Assembly (NCBI GenBank): GCA_965199875.1
Contig: OZ241346.1
Coordinates: 310,001-374,000 of the forward strand
Direction of reading: 5' to 3'
Length of the DNA: 64,000 nt
DNA from: VXYL01 sp965199875
Lineage (GTDB): Bacteria > Pseudomonadota > Gammaproteobacteria > Pseudomonadales > Azotimanducaceae
Part shown: positions 47,587 through 57,396 of the stretch, piece by piece
Numbering within the stretch: the first letter of the stretch is position 1
Layout of the letters: every line of letters starts with the position of its first letter
The notes under the pieces: generated by a model
What the model saw: only the letters and a program-made list of their open reading frames with translations
The model's database searches: none
Told to the model about the DNA's origin: nothing
Made by a program: the position numbers and the translations under genes

Positions 47587-50280
47587 TCAGCCCCTGGCGA
47601 TGACGTTGGCGTCGCCGGGTCGGCGCACGAAGTCCGGGTCGCGCGCCAGATGAACCGCGGCGGCGGTGAGCAGCGGCGCATCCGGCAGTCCCTGGGCGAT
47701 CGCCACGACGCCGGCGCCAACGCCCTCGTCGATGCGCACCTCCAGGGATTCGCCCAGCTCCTGCACCGCCACGCCGTCGCCCTCGACCACCTGCAAGCCC
47801 TTGGCGTCGGCGGCGTTCAAGAGCACGAAGGGCGCTGGCGCGCGTTCGCGGACCGGCGCCGAGGCGGCCGACAGCTCGTCGCTGCCGAACACGCAATGCA
47901 CCGGTGCGGCGGCAAAGGGGGCGTCGACGGCCGGCGCCTCGGCAAGCGGCTGGCGGCCTCCGCCCTGCCCCGTGCTCGGCTCGAGCAACAGCGCGCCTGG
48001 GTCGCCGCCGGCAAGCGCACCGCCCACCTCCTGCTGGAATTTGAATACCGACTGGTTGGAGTTCCAGCCCGGCGTCCAGACGTAGGGCACCAGCGCGCCG
48101 GGCTGATCGCCCGTGTTCTGGCCTTCCATCGAATAGGCCAGCGGCGTTTCGTCGTCCTCCGCCGCCTTCGGCTCGTGAACGCTCAGCTGGGCGCGCATCG
48201 CCGTGCGCCCGCTGTAGCGATGGGGCTGGCGGGGAATCCTCGTGTTCGCCTTGGCGCGGAACGTCGCCGCGGGGGCGAAACCGGAAAGAGCAGAGAACTC
48301 CGGCGTGGCGCCAGCGCAAGCGGCGGTGAGTTCGTCGATGCGTTGCGGCGCCTCGCGTCCCCGGCGCTCGGCAATGGCGGCAATCCAGCGCCACGAGGGG
48401 GCGATTTCGTCGCCGGGCTGAAACACCTGGTAGAAGCGCTGCGCACGGGTCTCGTAGTTGACGAAGGTGCCGGTCTGTTCCGCGTAGGCTGCCGCCGGCA
48501 GCACGGCCTTGGCGGCTTCGGCGGTCGGCGTCTCCAGGCAGTCCAAGACGACCGCATTGCCCAGTTCGATGTCGGCCGCAGGAGCGCGGCGGTAGAGGTC
48601 GTTCTCCAGCACCAGCGCGGCATCGCCGCCCTGCATCCGCCGCAGCGCGGCACCCAGCGACAGGCCGCCGCCAAGCATCGCCACGCCGTAGCTGTTGGCC
48701 TCCATCGCGGTCAACACGAGCGCCGGGTCCCTGCCCTGCCTGGCGAGCGCCCAAGCGACGTTGGCAGCCGCTTGAATCAGCGCTGGCTGGGCAGAGTCGC
48801 AACCGGAGATCACCAGCGGGCGTTCGGCAGCCAGCAGCGCCTCGGCGGCGGCGGTGGCGAACGGCGCCGCCGCGACGGCATCCCCGTCGATGGCCTGGGC
48901 GATGGCGAAGCCGGTTCGGGTCAGATCGGCAAGCGCACCGCGGTGCGTTGCCGCGGCCAGTTCGTCCAAGCGGGTGGAAGCCACCGAGGCGATGAACAGG
49001 GGACTGCGGGCGTCCTGCCCGTGGCCACGCACACCAGCGTCCTGCCACTGGGGAATGCCGGCGTCGTCGGCCATTCCCAGACTGGCGCCGCGCACCGCCT
49101 GGCGTACGGCCAAGGCGATCCTGGCGGCAACGTTGGAAGGATCGCTGCCGAGCACCAGCACGGCGTCGGCGCGTTCGATGTCGGCGATCGAGGGAACGCG
49201 AAAACCGCCGGCGCGGTAGACATCGAGGGCGGCGTCGACGGCTTCGGCTTCCTGGTCCGCCATGCCGGTGCAGAAGTTGTCCTCGCCGACGAGCTGCTTG
49301 AGCGCGTGGTTGGCTTCCAAGGACGCCCGGGGCGAGCCGATGCCGATCAAGGCCGCATCGCGCCCTTCGGCGATCTTCTGCAGGACAGCGTCGCTTCCCG
49401 GCGCGTCGAAGACGCCGTCTTCACCGCGCACCCCGGCATGTCGAAGGCGTTTCTCGTGGTTGACGAAGTGGGAACCGAAGCGCCCACGGTCGCACAGAAA
49501 ATAGCCGTTCAGCTGGCCGTGGTAGCGGTTGTGGACGCGCTTCAGCAGGCCGTAGCGCTCGGCGGGGAAGGTGTTGCAGCCCACCGCGCAGCCTGGGCAG
49601 ACGGAAGGCGCGGACTGCAAGTCCCACTTGCGGCTGTAGAGCTTGGAAAACGGCTTGTCGGTGAACACCCCCGTGGGGCACACCTCCACCAGATTGCCGG
49701 CGAACTCGCTCTCGAGCACGCCGTCCTCCTGGCGCCCGAAGAACATCCGCGAACGCGAGCCGAAGGCGTCCAGGTCCTTGCCGCCGGCGTAGTCCCGGTA
49801 GTAGCGCACGCAGCGGTAGCAGGTGATGCAGCGGTTCATCTCGTGGCCGACGAAAGGGCCGAGGTACTGATTGCGCCAAGTGCGCTTGGCCCCGGCGTAG
49901 CGGCGCATGGAGTGGCCGGTCATCACGGTCATGTCCTGCAAGTGGCACTCGCCGCCTTCCTCGCACACCGGACAGTCGTGGGGATGGTTCTCCATCAGCC
50001 ACTCGATCACCTGCTTGCGGAAGTCCGCCGCGAAGGCGGCGTCGATGGAGACGCGCATGCCGTCCTGCACCGGCATCATGCAGGCCATCTGCAGGCGACC
50101 GCGCTGGTCGGCTTCGTCGGCGTACTGGATCACCGCGCACAGGCGGCAGGAACCCACGGAGCCCATCGCCGGATGCCAGCAGAAGTAAGGCAGCTCCAGA
50201 CGTTCGGACAAGCAGGCGTGGAGCAGGTTCTGACCTGCTTCGAGATCGTACTCCCTGCCGTCTATGTGGACGCGGGCCAT
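47587..50280 (-). CDS. nuoG: NADH-quinone oxidoreductase subunit G
   Basis: This 897-residue iron-sulfur subunit has an N-terminal [2Fe-2S] ferredoxin site (YFCWHPAMG, GSCRLCAV), the [4Fe-4S] sites DCPVCEEGGEC, HEMNRCITCYRC and CPGCAVGC, and a long molybdopterin-type region after about residue 220. The ATG at 50280 starts MARVHIDGREYDL. It is the first nuo gene here. nuoA-F are not upstream; instead a 406-bp gap and a rightward restriction-modification gene follow. The promoter for nuoG-N must lie in that gap. Confidence 0.96.
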   Translation of the reverse strand: MARVHIDGREYDLEAGQNLLHACLSERLELPYFCWHPAMGSVGSCRLCAVIQYADEADQRGRLQMACMMPVQDGMRVSIDAAFAADFRKQVIEWLMENHPHDCPVCEEGGECHLQDMTVMTGHSMRRYAGAKRTWRNQYLGPFVGHEMNRCITCYRCVRYYRDYAGGKDLDAFGSRSRMFFGRQEDGVLESEFAGNLVEVCPTGVFTDKPFSKLYSRKWDLQSAPSVCPGCAVGCNTFPAERYGLLKRVHNRYHGQLNGYFLCDRGRFGSHFVNHEKRLRHAGVRGEDGVFDAPGSDAVLQKIAEGRDAALIGIGSPRASLEANHALKQLVGEDNFCTGMADQEAEAVDAALDVYRAGGFRVPSIADIERADAVLVLGSDPSNVAARIALAVRQAVRGASLGMADDAGIPQWQDAGVRGHGQDARSPLFIASVASTRLDELAAATHRGALADLTRTGFAIAQAIDGDAVAAAPFATAAAEALLAAERPLVISGCDSAQPALIQAAANVAWALARQGRDPALVLTAMEANSYGVAMLGGGLSLGAALRRMQGGDAALVLENDLYRRAPAADIELGNAVVLDCLETPTAEAAKAVLPAAAYAEQTGTFVNYETRAQRFYQVFQPGDEIAPSWRWIAAIAERRGREAPQRIDELTAACAGATPEFSALSGFAPAATFRAKANTRIPRQPHRYSGRTAMRAQLSVHEPKAAEDDETPLAYSMEGQNTGDQPGALVPYVWTPGWNSNQSVFKFQQEVGGALAGGDPGALLLEPSTGQGGGRQPLAEAPAVDAPFAAAPVHCVFGSDELSAASAPVRERAPAPFVLLNAADAKGLQVVEGDGVAVQELGESLEVRIDEGVGAGVVAIAQGLPDAPLLTAAAVHLARDPDFVRRPGDANVIARG

Positions 50281-50686
50281 GCTGGACAAGCCTCTCCTCG
50301 CTGTAGCCGGCGCTTCGCGACACCTCGACGGGTCCGCTGCGAACAACGGAGCAGCGCCGCGGGCTTGTCGGCCCCGCCGGACGCCAACCCTCCTCGAGTT
50401 GCCTCAAGCTGCCTTGAGCTGCAAGCTGTCGAGTCCTCGTCGCGCCGTTCAACTCGCGCAAACAGTGCCAAGCCCGACAGAAACCGCGCCACCATACCGT
50501 TCGACAAGCCAAGGGGCAAGCGCAGGTGCAGGCTCGCGCGCCACCGACCTCGACCGGCAAAGGGCGTCGGTTCCCGACATCGCCTTGGAGTCCCGCCAGC
50601 GCACAGCCCGCCGCTCGGCACAAAGCAAGGAAAGCGTTCTGACGCGAACCCGGCTAACATGCTTCGCGGGAGCTCGACGCACGCCA
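50281..50686. other. 406-bp divergent gap between nuoG and the RM gene
   Basis: I see no gene here. The minus strand does not read as a nuoF C-terminus. It should hold promoters for the leftward nuoG-N operon and the rightward RM gene, but no strong -35/-10 pair stands out by eye. Confidence 0.4.
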
Positions 50687-53600
50687 ATGGCCCATACAGA
50701 CGCTTTGCTGTCCGCCCTGCGGACCTTCGCCGACGCGGTGGCGCGGAAGAGGGCGGCGCCCTTCGCGGCGAGCGCCGAGGAGCAGCTGCGCGGGCCGTTC
50801 GAGGGTCTATTGGCCGCCGCCGCGGCGCAGTTCGGCATCGACGCCACCTGCACCGGAGAGGCGACGCTGCCGAACCGCCTCGGGCGGCCGGACTTCGCAG
50901 TTTCGGCCGGCGGGGCGCTGGTGGGGTACGTGGAGCTGAAGGCGCCGGGCCGCGGCGCCGACTCCAAGCGCTTTCGCGGGCGCGACCGGCAGCAGTTCAA
51001 GCGCTTCTCGGCCATTCCGAACATCCTCTACGGCGACGGCAACGAGTGGGCGCTGTACCGCGGGGGCGAGCGTGTTGGGCGGCTGGTCGGGCTTGCCGGC
51101 GATGTCGTCAAAGACGGCGCCGGCGCGGTTGGGGAGCAGGACGCGACCCGGCTCGCGCAGTTGCTGCGCGACTTCCTCTCCTGGGAACCGATCCTGCCGG
51201 GCACCGCCGGCGGACGCATCGACTTCAAGGCGTTCGCGGCGCTGCTGGCGCCGATCTGCCGGCTGCTGCGCGACGACGTGGCGGAAGCCCTCGGCAGCGA
51301 CGCTTCGGCCTTGGCAGCGTTGGCCAAGGACTGGCGGCAGATGCTCTTTCCCGATGCCACGGACGCCCAGTTCGCCGACGCCTACGCGCAGACCGTGGCC
51401 TTCGCGCTGCTGCTCGGCCGCGCCGAAGGCGCCGAGCCGCTGACGTTGGAGAAGGCGCAGGAGACGCTGGCCGCGCAGCACAATCTGCTCTCCCGGGCGC
51501 TGCAAGTGCTCACGGATCCGAACGCGCGTTCGGAGATGTCCGCGTCCCTGGGGCTGCTGCAGCGGGTGCTCGCGGTGGTGCCGCCGGCGGCGTTCGCGGG
51601 CGAGTCGCTTGCCGCACAGGCCGCCCAGGGACCCGGCAAGCAGCGCGATCCCTGGCTGTACTTCTACGAAGACTTCCTGGCCGCCTACGACCCGGCGCTG
51701 CGCAAGGACGCCGGGGTGTACTACACGCCTATCGAGGTGGTGGGCGCGCAGGTGCGCTTGGCGGACGACCTGCTGACCAATCGCCTAGGACGATCGCTGG
51801 GATTCGCCGACCCGGAAGTGACGACGCTGGACCCGGCGGCCGGCACCGGCACCTACCTGCTCGGCATCGTCGAACACGCCCTGGCGCGGGTGGCCGAGCG
51901 CTACGGCGCCGGGGCGGTGGCCGGCTACGCGGACGAGCTGGCGGGCAGCCTGCACGGCTTCGAGCGCCTGGTCGGCGCCTACGCGGTGAGCGAACTGCGC
52001 GTCAGCCGGTCGCTGAGCCAGCGCGGGGCCAGCAGCCAGCGCGCCAACGTCTACCTCACCGACACCCTGGAGAGTCCGCACGCGGCGCCGCGCCAGCTGC
52101 CGCTGTTCATGCAGCCGATGTCCGAGCAGCACCGGCTGGCGCTGGAGGTGAAGCGGCGGACGCCGATGATCGTCTGCATCGGCAATCCGCCCTACGACCG
52201 GCACGAGGCGGCGCGCCCGGACAACGGCCACCGCACCGGCGCCTGGGTGCGCTGGGGCGAGGACGGCAGCGGCGCAGACGCCATCTTCCGCGACTTCGCG
52301 GCGCCGGTGGCGGCGGCCGGGCGCGGCGGACAGCTGAAGAACCTGTACAACCTCTACGTGTACTTCTGGCGCTGGGCGCTGTGGAAGGTGTTCGAGCAGG
52401 ACGCGGAGCGCGGCGGCGTCGTCAGCTTCGTCACCGCGTCGAGCTACCTGTCGGGCGATGCGTTCCTGGGCATGCGGGAGCACATGCGGCGGCTGTGCGA
52501 CGAGATCTGGATTCTCGACCTCGGCGGCGAGGGGCGCGGCGGCCGCACCAGCGACAACGTGTTCGCCATCCAGACGCCGGTGGCCATCGCCGTCGCCATG
52601 CGGCGCGGCGCGGCGAACCCGGAGACGCCGGCGCAAGTGCAATACGCCCGCATCGACGGCAGGCGGGCGGCGAAGCTCGAACGTCTCGACGCGATCGGCG
52701 GCTTCCAGGACGTGCGCTGGCAGAACTGTCCCGACGGCTGGCACGAGCCCTTTCTGCCTGCCGGGGTCGGCGGCTACTTCAAGCTGCCGCTGCTGGCCGA
52801 CTTGATGCCCTGGCAGCACTCGGGGGTGCAGCTGAAGCGCACCTGGCCCGTCGCGCCAGACGCCGAGACGCTGACGCGACGGTGGCGGGAGCTGATGCGG
52901 GCGGAGGACCGTGCGGCGCTGTTTCGGGAGACGTCAGACAGGACGGTGGCGGGCCGGTACGGTGCCACGCTGGCGGGGCCGGCGCCAGCACAGGACGAAA
53001 CGCCGCTGGCGGAACTTCCAGCGGATGCCGAGACACCGCCGGTCCGCCGCTACGCCTATCGCTCCTTGGACCGCCAGCATGTCTTGGCCGACGGTCGATT
53101 GATATCTCGTCCACGGCCGGACCTTTGGCGGCTTCACGGCGGCCGGCAGGTGTACCTGACCACTTCGTTCACCCAGCCGCTCGGCCGCGGCCCCGCGCTG
53201 TGCGCCTGCGCCGACATCCCGGACCTCCACCACTTCTCCGGCCGGGGCGCCAAGGACGCCATCCCGCTCTACCGCAGCGCGGACGGCCGGGAGGCGAACG
53301 TCGCGCCGGGCCTGCTCCGCCAGCTGCCCCTCGCCGACGCCAGCGCGGAGGACTTGCTGGCCTACGTCTACGGCGCACTCGCCCAGCCCGCCTTCACCGA
53401 GCGCTTCGCCAGCGAGCTGGACAGCCGCGAGCTGCGCGTGCCGATCACCACCGATGCGGCCTTGTTCCTGGAAGTCCGCGCCGTTGGACGCCAGCTCCTG
53501 AAGCTGCACACCTACCACGAGCGCTGCCTCGGCGCCGACGAACCGGCCAGCGTGCCGCCGGGCGCCGCCCGCTGCACGAAGGGCGTGCCGGTGGACGAAG

Positions 53601-54007
53601 ACGGCTACCCGGAGGCGTTCTCCCACGACGCGGCGACGCAGACGCTCCACGTCGGCGGCGGGGAGTTCGCGCCGGTCGCCCAGGACGTCTACGAGTTCGA
53701 GGTGTCCGGCCTCAAGGCGGTGCAGTCCTGGCTGCGCTACCGCATGAAGCGCGGCGCCGGCCGGCGCTCCTCGCCCCTCGACGAAGTCCGCCCGGCGCGC
53801 TGGCCGCCGACGTTCACCCGCGAGCTCCTGGAGTTGATCTGGGTGCTGGAGGGAACGCTGGCGCTCCATCCCGAACAGGCGCGGCTGCTGGACCGCGTCC
53901 TGGCGGGCCCGTGCCTGCAAGCGAGCGCCCTCGCCCCGGCGCCCAAGGCGATGCGCCGACCGCCGGCCGCGCCGCGGGCCGCACCGGAGCTCGTGCCGCA
54001 CGGTTAA
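50687..54007 (+). CDS. Single-chain restriction-modification enzyme, type ISP/IIG-like, copy 1
   Basis: This 1106-residue protein joins an N-terminal PD-(D/E)XK nuclease-like domain (D69, E83 and K85 in RPDFAVSAGGALVGYVELK), a helical linker and an N6-adenine methyltransferase. The methyltransferase has YYTPIEVV, motif I DPAAGTGTYLL from residue 382, and NPPY at 500-503. A C-terminal target-recognition part (about residues 790-1080) resembles type ISP specificity domains. One chain could therefore recognise, methylate and cut DNA. The ATG at 50687 starts AHTDALLSALRTFADA. A near-identical second copy follows 26 bp after the stop. Loss or presence of activity cannot be judged. Confidence 0.85.
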   Translation: MAHTDALLSALRTFADAVARKRAAPFAASAEEQLRGPFEGLLAAAAAQFGIDATCTGEATLPNRLGRPDFAVSAGGALVGYVELKAPGRGADSKRFRGRDRQQFKRFSAIPNILYGDGNEWALYRGGERVGRLVGLAGDVVKDGAGAVGEQDATRLAQLLRDFLSWEPILPGTAGGRIDFKAFAALLAPICRLLRDDVAEALGSDASALAALAKDWRQMLFPDATDAQFADAYAQTVAFALLLGRAEGAEPLTLEKAQETLAAQHNLLSRALQVLTDPNARSEMSASLGLLQRVLAVVPPAAFAGESLAAQAAQGPGKQRDPWLYFYEDFLAAYDPALRKDAGVYYTPIEVVGAQVRLADDLLTNRLGRSLGFADPEVTTLDPAAGTGTYLLGIVEHALARVAERYGAGAVAGYADELAGSLHGFERLVGAYAVSELRVSRSLSQRGASSQRANVYLTDTLESPHAAPRQLPLFMQPMSEQHRLALEVKRRTPMIVCIGNPPYDRHEAARPDNGHRTGAWVRWGEDGSGADAIFRDFAAPVAAAGRGGQLKNLYNLYVYFWRWALWKVFEQDAERGGVVSFVTASSYLSGDAFLGMREHMRRLCDEIWILDLGGEGRGGRTSDNVFAIQTPVAIAVAMRRGAANPETPAQVQYARIDGRRAAKLERLDAIGGFQDVRWQNCPDGWHEPFLPAGVGGYFKLPLLADLMPWQHSGVQLKRTWPVAPDAETLTRRWRELMRAEDRAALFRETSDRTVAGRYGATLAGPAPAQDETPLAELPADAETPPVRRYAYRSLDRQHVLADGRLISRPRPDLWRLHGGRQVYLTTSFTQPLGRGPALCACADIPDLHHFSGRGAKDAIPLYRSADGREANVAPGLLRQLPLADASAEDLLAYVYGALAQPAFTERFASELDSRELRVPITTDAALFLEVRAVGRQLLKLHTYHERCLGADEPASVPPGAARCTKGVPVDEDGYPEAFSHDAATQTLHVGGGEFAPVAQDVYEFEVSGLKAVQSWLRYRMKRGAGRRSSPLDEVRPARWPPTFTRELLELIWVLEGTLALHPEQARLLDRVLAGPCLQASALAPAPKAMRRPPAAPRAAPELVPHG
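52934..53057 (+). other. Divergent block in RM copy 1
   Basis: This 124-bp segment (about residues 750-790) differs at many codon positions from 56281-56404 in copy 2, while both sides are almost identical. There is no length change. Both synonymous and amino acid changes are present. It lies between the methyltransferase core and the specificity region. Confidence 0.8.
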
Positions 54008-54033
54008 CGTGCTGGGGAAGTCAAGACAACGCC

Positions 54034-57000
54034 ATGGTTCATACAGACGCTTTGCTGTCCGCCCTGCGGACCTTCGCCGACGCGGTGGCGCGGAAGAGCG
54101 CGGCGCCCTTCGCGGCGAGCGCCGAGGAGCAGCTGCGCGGGCCGTTCGAGGGTCTATTGGCCGCCGCCGCGGCGCAGTTCGGCATCGACGCCACCTGCAC
54201 CGGAGAGGCGACGCTGCCGAACCGCCTCGGGCGGCCGGACTTCGCAGTTTCGGCCGGCGGGGCGCTGGTGGGGTACGTGGAGCTGAAGGCGCCGGGCCGC
54301 GGCGCCGACTCCAAGCGCTTTCGCGGGCGCGACCGGCAGCAGTTCAAGCGCTTCTCGGCCATTCCGAACATCCTCTACGGCGACGGCAACGAGTGGGCGC
54401 TGTACCGCGGGGGCGAGCGTGTTGGGCGGCTGGTCGGGCTTGCCGGCGATGTCGTCAAAGACGGCGCCGGCGCGGTTGGGGAGCAGGACGCGACCCGGCT
54501 CGCGCAGTTGCTGCGCGACTTCCTCTCCTGGGAACCGATCCTGCCGGGCACCGCCGGCGGACGCATCGACTTCAAGGCGTTCGCGGCGCTGCTGGCGCCG
54601 ATCTGCCGGCTGCTGCGCGACGACGTGGCGGAAGCCCTCGGCAGCGACGCTTCGGCCTTGGCAGCGTTGGCCAAGGACTGGCGGCAGATGCTCTTTCCCG
54701 ATGCCACGGACGCCCAGTTCGCCGACGCCTACGCGCAGACCGTGGCCTTCGCGCTGCTGCTCGGCCGCGCCGAAGGCGCCGAGCCGCTGACGTTGGAGAA
54801 GGCGCAGGAGACGCTGGCCGCGCAGCACAATCTGCTCTCCCGGGCGCTGCAAGTGCTCACGGATCCGAACGCGCGTTCGGAGATGTCCGCGTCCCTGGGG
54901 CTGCTGCAGCGGGTGCTCGCGGTGGTGCCGCCGGCGGCGTTCGCGGGCGAGTCGCTTGCCGCACAGGCCGCCCAGGGACCCGGCAAGCAGCGCGATCCCT
55001 GGCTGTACTTCTACGAAGACTTCCTGGCCGCCTACGACCCGGCGCTGCGCAAGGACGCCGGGGTGTACTACACGCCTATCGAGGTGGTGGGCGCGCAGGT
55101 GCGCTTGGCGGACGACCTGCTGACCAATCGCCTAGGACGTTCGCTGGGATTCGCCGACCCGGAAGTGACGACGCTGGACCCGGCGGCCGGCACCGGCACC
55201 TACCTGCTCGGCATCGTCGAACACGCCCTGGCGCGGGTGGCCGAGCGCTACGGCGCCGGGGCGGTGGCCGGCTACGCGGACGAGCTGGCGGGCAGCCTGC
55301 ACGGCTTCGAGCGCCTGGTCGGCGCCTACGCGGTGAGCGAACTGCGCGTCAGCCGGTCGCTGAGCCAGCGCGGGGCCAGCAGCCAGCGCGCCAACGTCTA
55401 CCTCACGGACACCCTGGAGAGTCCGCACGCGGCGCCGCGCCAGCTGCCGCTGTTCATGCAGCCGATGTCCGAGCAGCACCGGCTGGCGCTGGAGGTGAAG
55501 CGGCGGACGCCGATGATCGTCTGCATCGGCAATCCGCCCTACGACCGGCACGAGGCGGCGCGCCCGGACAACGGCCACCGCACCGGCGCCTGGGTGCGCT
55601 GGGGCGAGGACGGCAGCGGCGCAGACGCCATCTTCCGCGACTTCGCGGCGCCGGTGGCGGCGGCCGGGCGCGGCGGACAGCTGAAGAACCTGTACAACCT
55701 CTACGTGTACTTCTGGCGCTGGGCGCTGTGGAAGGTGTTCGAGCAGGACGCGGAGCGCGGCGGCGTCGTCAGCTTCGTCACCGCGTCGAGCTACCTGTCG
55801 GGCGATGCGTTCCTGGGCATGCGGGAGCACATGCGGCGGCTGTGCGACGAGATCTGGATTCTCGACCTCGGCGGCGAGGGGCGCGGCGGCCGCACCAGCG
55901 ACAACGTGTTCGCCATCCAGACGCGGGTGGCCATCGCCGTCGCCATGCGGCGCGGCGCGGCGAACCCGGAGACGCCGGCGCAAGTGCAATACGCCCGCAT
56001 CGACGGCAGGCGGGCGGCGAAGCTCGAACGTCTCGACGCGATCGGCGGCTTCCAGGACATGCGCTGGCAGAACTGTCCCGACGGCTGGCACGAGCCCTTT
56101 CTGCCTGCCGGGGTCGGCGGCTACTTCAAGCTGCCGCTGCTGGCCGACTTGATGCCCTGGCAGCACTCGGGGGTGCAGCTGAAGCGCACCTGGCCCGTCG
56201 CGCCAGACGCCGAGACGCTGACGCGACGGTGGCGGGAGCTGATGCGGGCGGAGGACCGTGCGGCGCTGTTTCGGGAGACGCGGGATCGGACCGTGGTCGG
56301 ACGCTACCAAGTCGGACTGATGGACGAGGCCGCAGAGCGGGACGACACCCCGTTGGCAGAACTTCCTGCGGACGTCGAGGCACCGCCGGTCCGCAGCTAT
56401 GCCCATCGCTCCTTGGACCGCCAGCATGTCTTGGCCGACGGTCGATTGATATCTCGTCCACGGCCGGACCTTTGGCGGCTTCATGGCGGCCGGCAGGTGT
56501 ACCTGACCACTTCGTTCACCCAGCCGCTCGGCCGCGGCCCCGCGCTGTGCGCCTGCGCCGACATCCCCGACCTCCACCACTTCTCCGGCCGGGGCGCCAA
56601 GGACGCCATCCCGCTCTACCGCAGCGCGGACGGCCGGGAGGCGAACGTCGCGCCGGGCCTGCTCCGCCAGCTGCCCCTCGCCGACGCCAGCGCGGAGGAC
56701 TTGCTGGCCTACGTCTACGGCGCACTCGCCCAGCCCGCCTTCACCGAGCGCTTCGCCAGCGAGCTGGACAGCCGCGAGCTGCGCGTGCCGATCACCACCG
56801 ATGCGGCCTTGTTCCTGGAAGTCCGCGCCGTTGGACGCCAGCTCCTGAAGCTGCACACCTACCACGAGCGCTGCCTCGGCGCCGACGAACCGGCCAGCGT
56901 GCCGCCGGGCGCCGCCCGCTGCACGAAAGGCGTGCCGGTGGACGAAGACGGCTACCCGGAGGCGTTCTCCCACGACGCGGCGACGCAGACGCTGCACGTG

Positions 57001-57348
57001 GGCGGCGGGGAGTTCGCGCCGGTCGCCCGGGACGTCTACGAGTTCGAGGTGTCCGGCCTCAAGGCGGTGCAGTCCTGGCTGCGCTACCGCATGAAGCGCG
57101 GCGCCGGCCGGCGCTCCTCGCCCCTCGACGAAGTCCGCCCGGCGCGCTGGCCGCCGACGTTCACCCGCGAACTCCTGGAGTTGATCTGGGTGCTGGAGGG
57201 AACGCTGGCGCTCCATCCCGAACAGGCGCGGCTGCTGGACCGCGTCCTGGCGGGCCCGTGCCTGCAAGCGAGCGCCCTCGCCCCGGCGCCCGAGGCGATG
57301 CGCCGACCGCCGGCCGCGCCGCGGGCCGCACCGGAGCTGCAGCTGTAG
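54034..57348 (+). CDS. Single-chain restriction-modification enzyme, type ISP/IIG-like, copy 2
   Basis: This 1104-residue tandem paralogue of the gene just upstream has the same nuclease ExK, methyltransferase and specificity layout. The two align without gaps at an offset of 3347 bp almost to their ends. Isolated differences include K21-S22 instead of K21-R22, a Pro to Arg change after AIQT, and Val to Met after FQD. The only large difference is the block 56281-56404. The C-termini differ (ELQL here, ELVPHG in copy 1). The ATG at 54034 is 26 bp after the copy 1 stop. Both copies look intact, so they may be co-transcribed. Confidence 0.85.
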   Translation: MVHTDALLSALRTFADAVARKSAAPFAASAEEQLRGPFEGLLAAAAAQFGIDATCTGEATLPNRLGRPDFAVSAGGALVGYVELKAPGRGADSKRFRGRDRQQFKRFSAIPNILYGDGNEWALYRGGERVGRLVGLAGDVVKDGAGAVGEQDATRLAQLLRDFLSWEPILPGTAGGRIDFKAFAALLAPICRLLRDDVAEALGSDASALAALAKDWRQMLFPDATDAQFADAYAQTVAFALLLGRAEGAEPLTLEKAQETLAAQHNLLSRALQVLTDPNARSEMSASLGLLQRVLAVVPPAAFAGESLAAQAAQGPGKQRDPWLYFYEDFLAAYDPALRKDAGVYYTPIEVVGAQVRLADDLLTNRLGRSLGFADPEVTTLDPAAGTGTYLLGIVEHALARVAERYGAGAVAGYADELAGSLHGFERLVGAYAVSELRVSRSLSQRGASSQRANVYLTDTLESPHAAPRQLPLFMQPMSEQHRLALEVKRRTPMIVCIGNPPYDRHEAARPDNGHRTGAWVRWGEDGSGADAIFRDFAAPVAAAGRGGQLKNLYNLYVYFWRWALWKVFEQDAERGGVVSFVTASSYLSGDAFLGMREHMRRLCDEIWILDLGGEGRGGRTSDNVFAIQTRVAIAVAMRRGAANPETPAQVQYARIDGRRAAKLERLDAIGGFQDMRWQNCPDGWHEPFLPAGVGGYFKLPLLADLMPWQHSGVQLKRTWPVAPDAETLTRRWRELMRAEDRAALFRETRDRTVVGRYQVGLMDEAAERDDTPLAELPADVEAPPVRSYAHRSLDRQHVLADGRLISRPRPDLWRLHGGRQVYLTTSFTQPLGRGPALCACADIPDLHHFSGRGAKDAIPLYRSADGREANVAPGLLRQLPLADASAEDLLAYVYGALAQPAFTERFASELDSRELRVPITTDAALFLEVRAVGRQLLKLHTYHERCLGADEPASVPPGAARCTKGVPVDEDGYPEAFSHDAATQTLHVGGGEFAPVARDVYEFEVSGLKAVQSWLRYRMKRGAGRRSSPLDEVRPARWPPTFTRELLELIWVLEGTLALHPEQARLLDRVLAGPCLQASALAPAPEAMRRPPAAPRAAPELQL
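56281..56404 (+). other. Divergent block in RM copy 2
   Basis: This is the counterpart of 52934-53057, equal in length but with many differences (for example GRYQVGLMDEAAERDD against GRYGATLAGPAPAQDE in copy 1). Sequence on both sides is nearly identical between copies. Confidence 0.8.
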
Positions 57349-57396
57349 CAGCGCCGCGCGTTGCTTCCATCGGCAACCTTCTCGACCGCTGCGGCC

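Noticed and set aside
47560..54033. Long plus-strand open frame antisense to nuoG and in an alternative frame of RM copy 1
   Set aside because: Only the part from 54034 is real (RM copy 2). The rest is low-complexity Arg/Gly/Ala sequence complementary to nuo genes or a shifted frame of copy 1.
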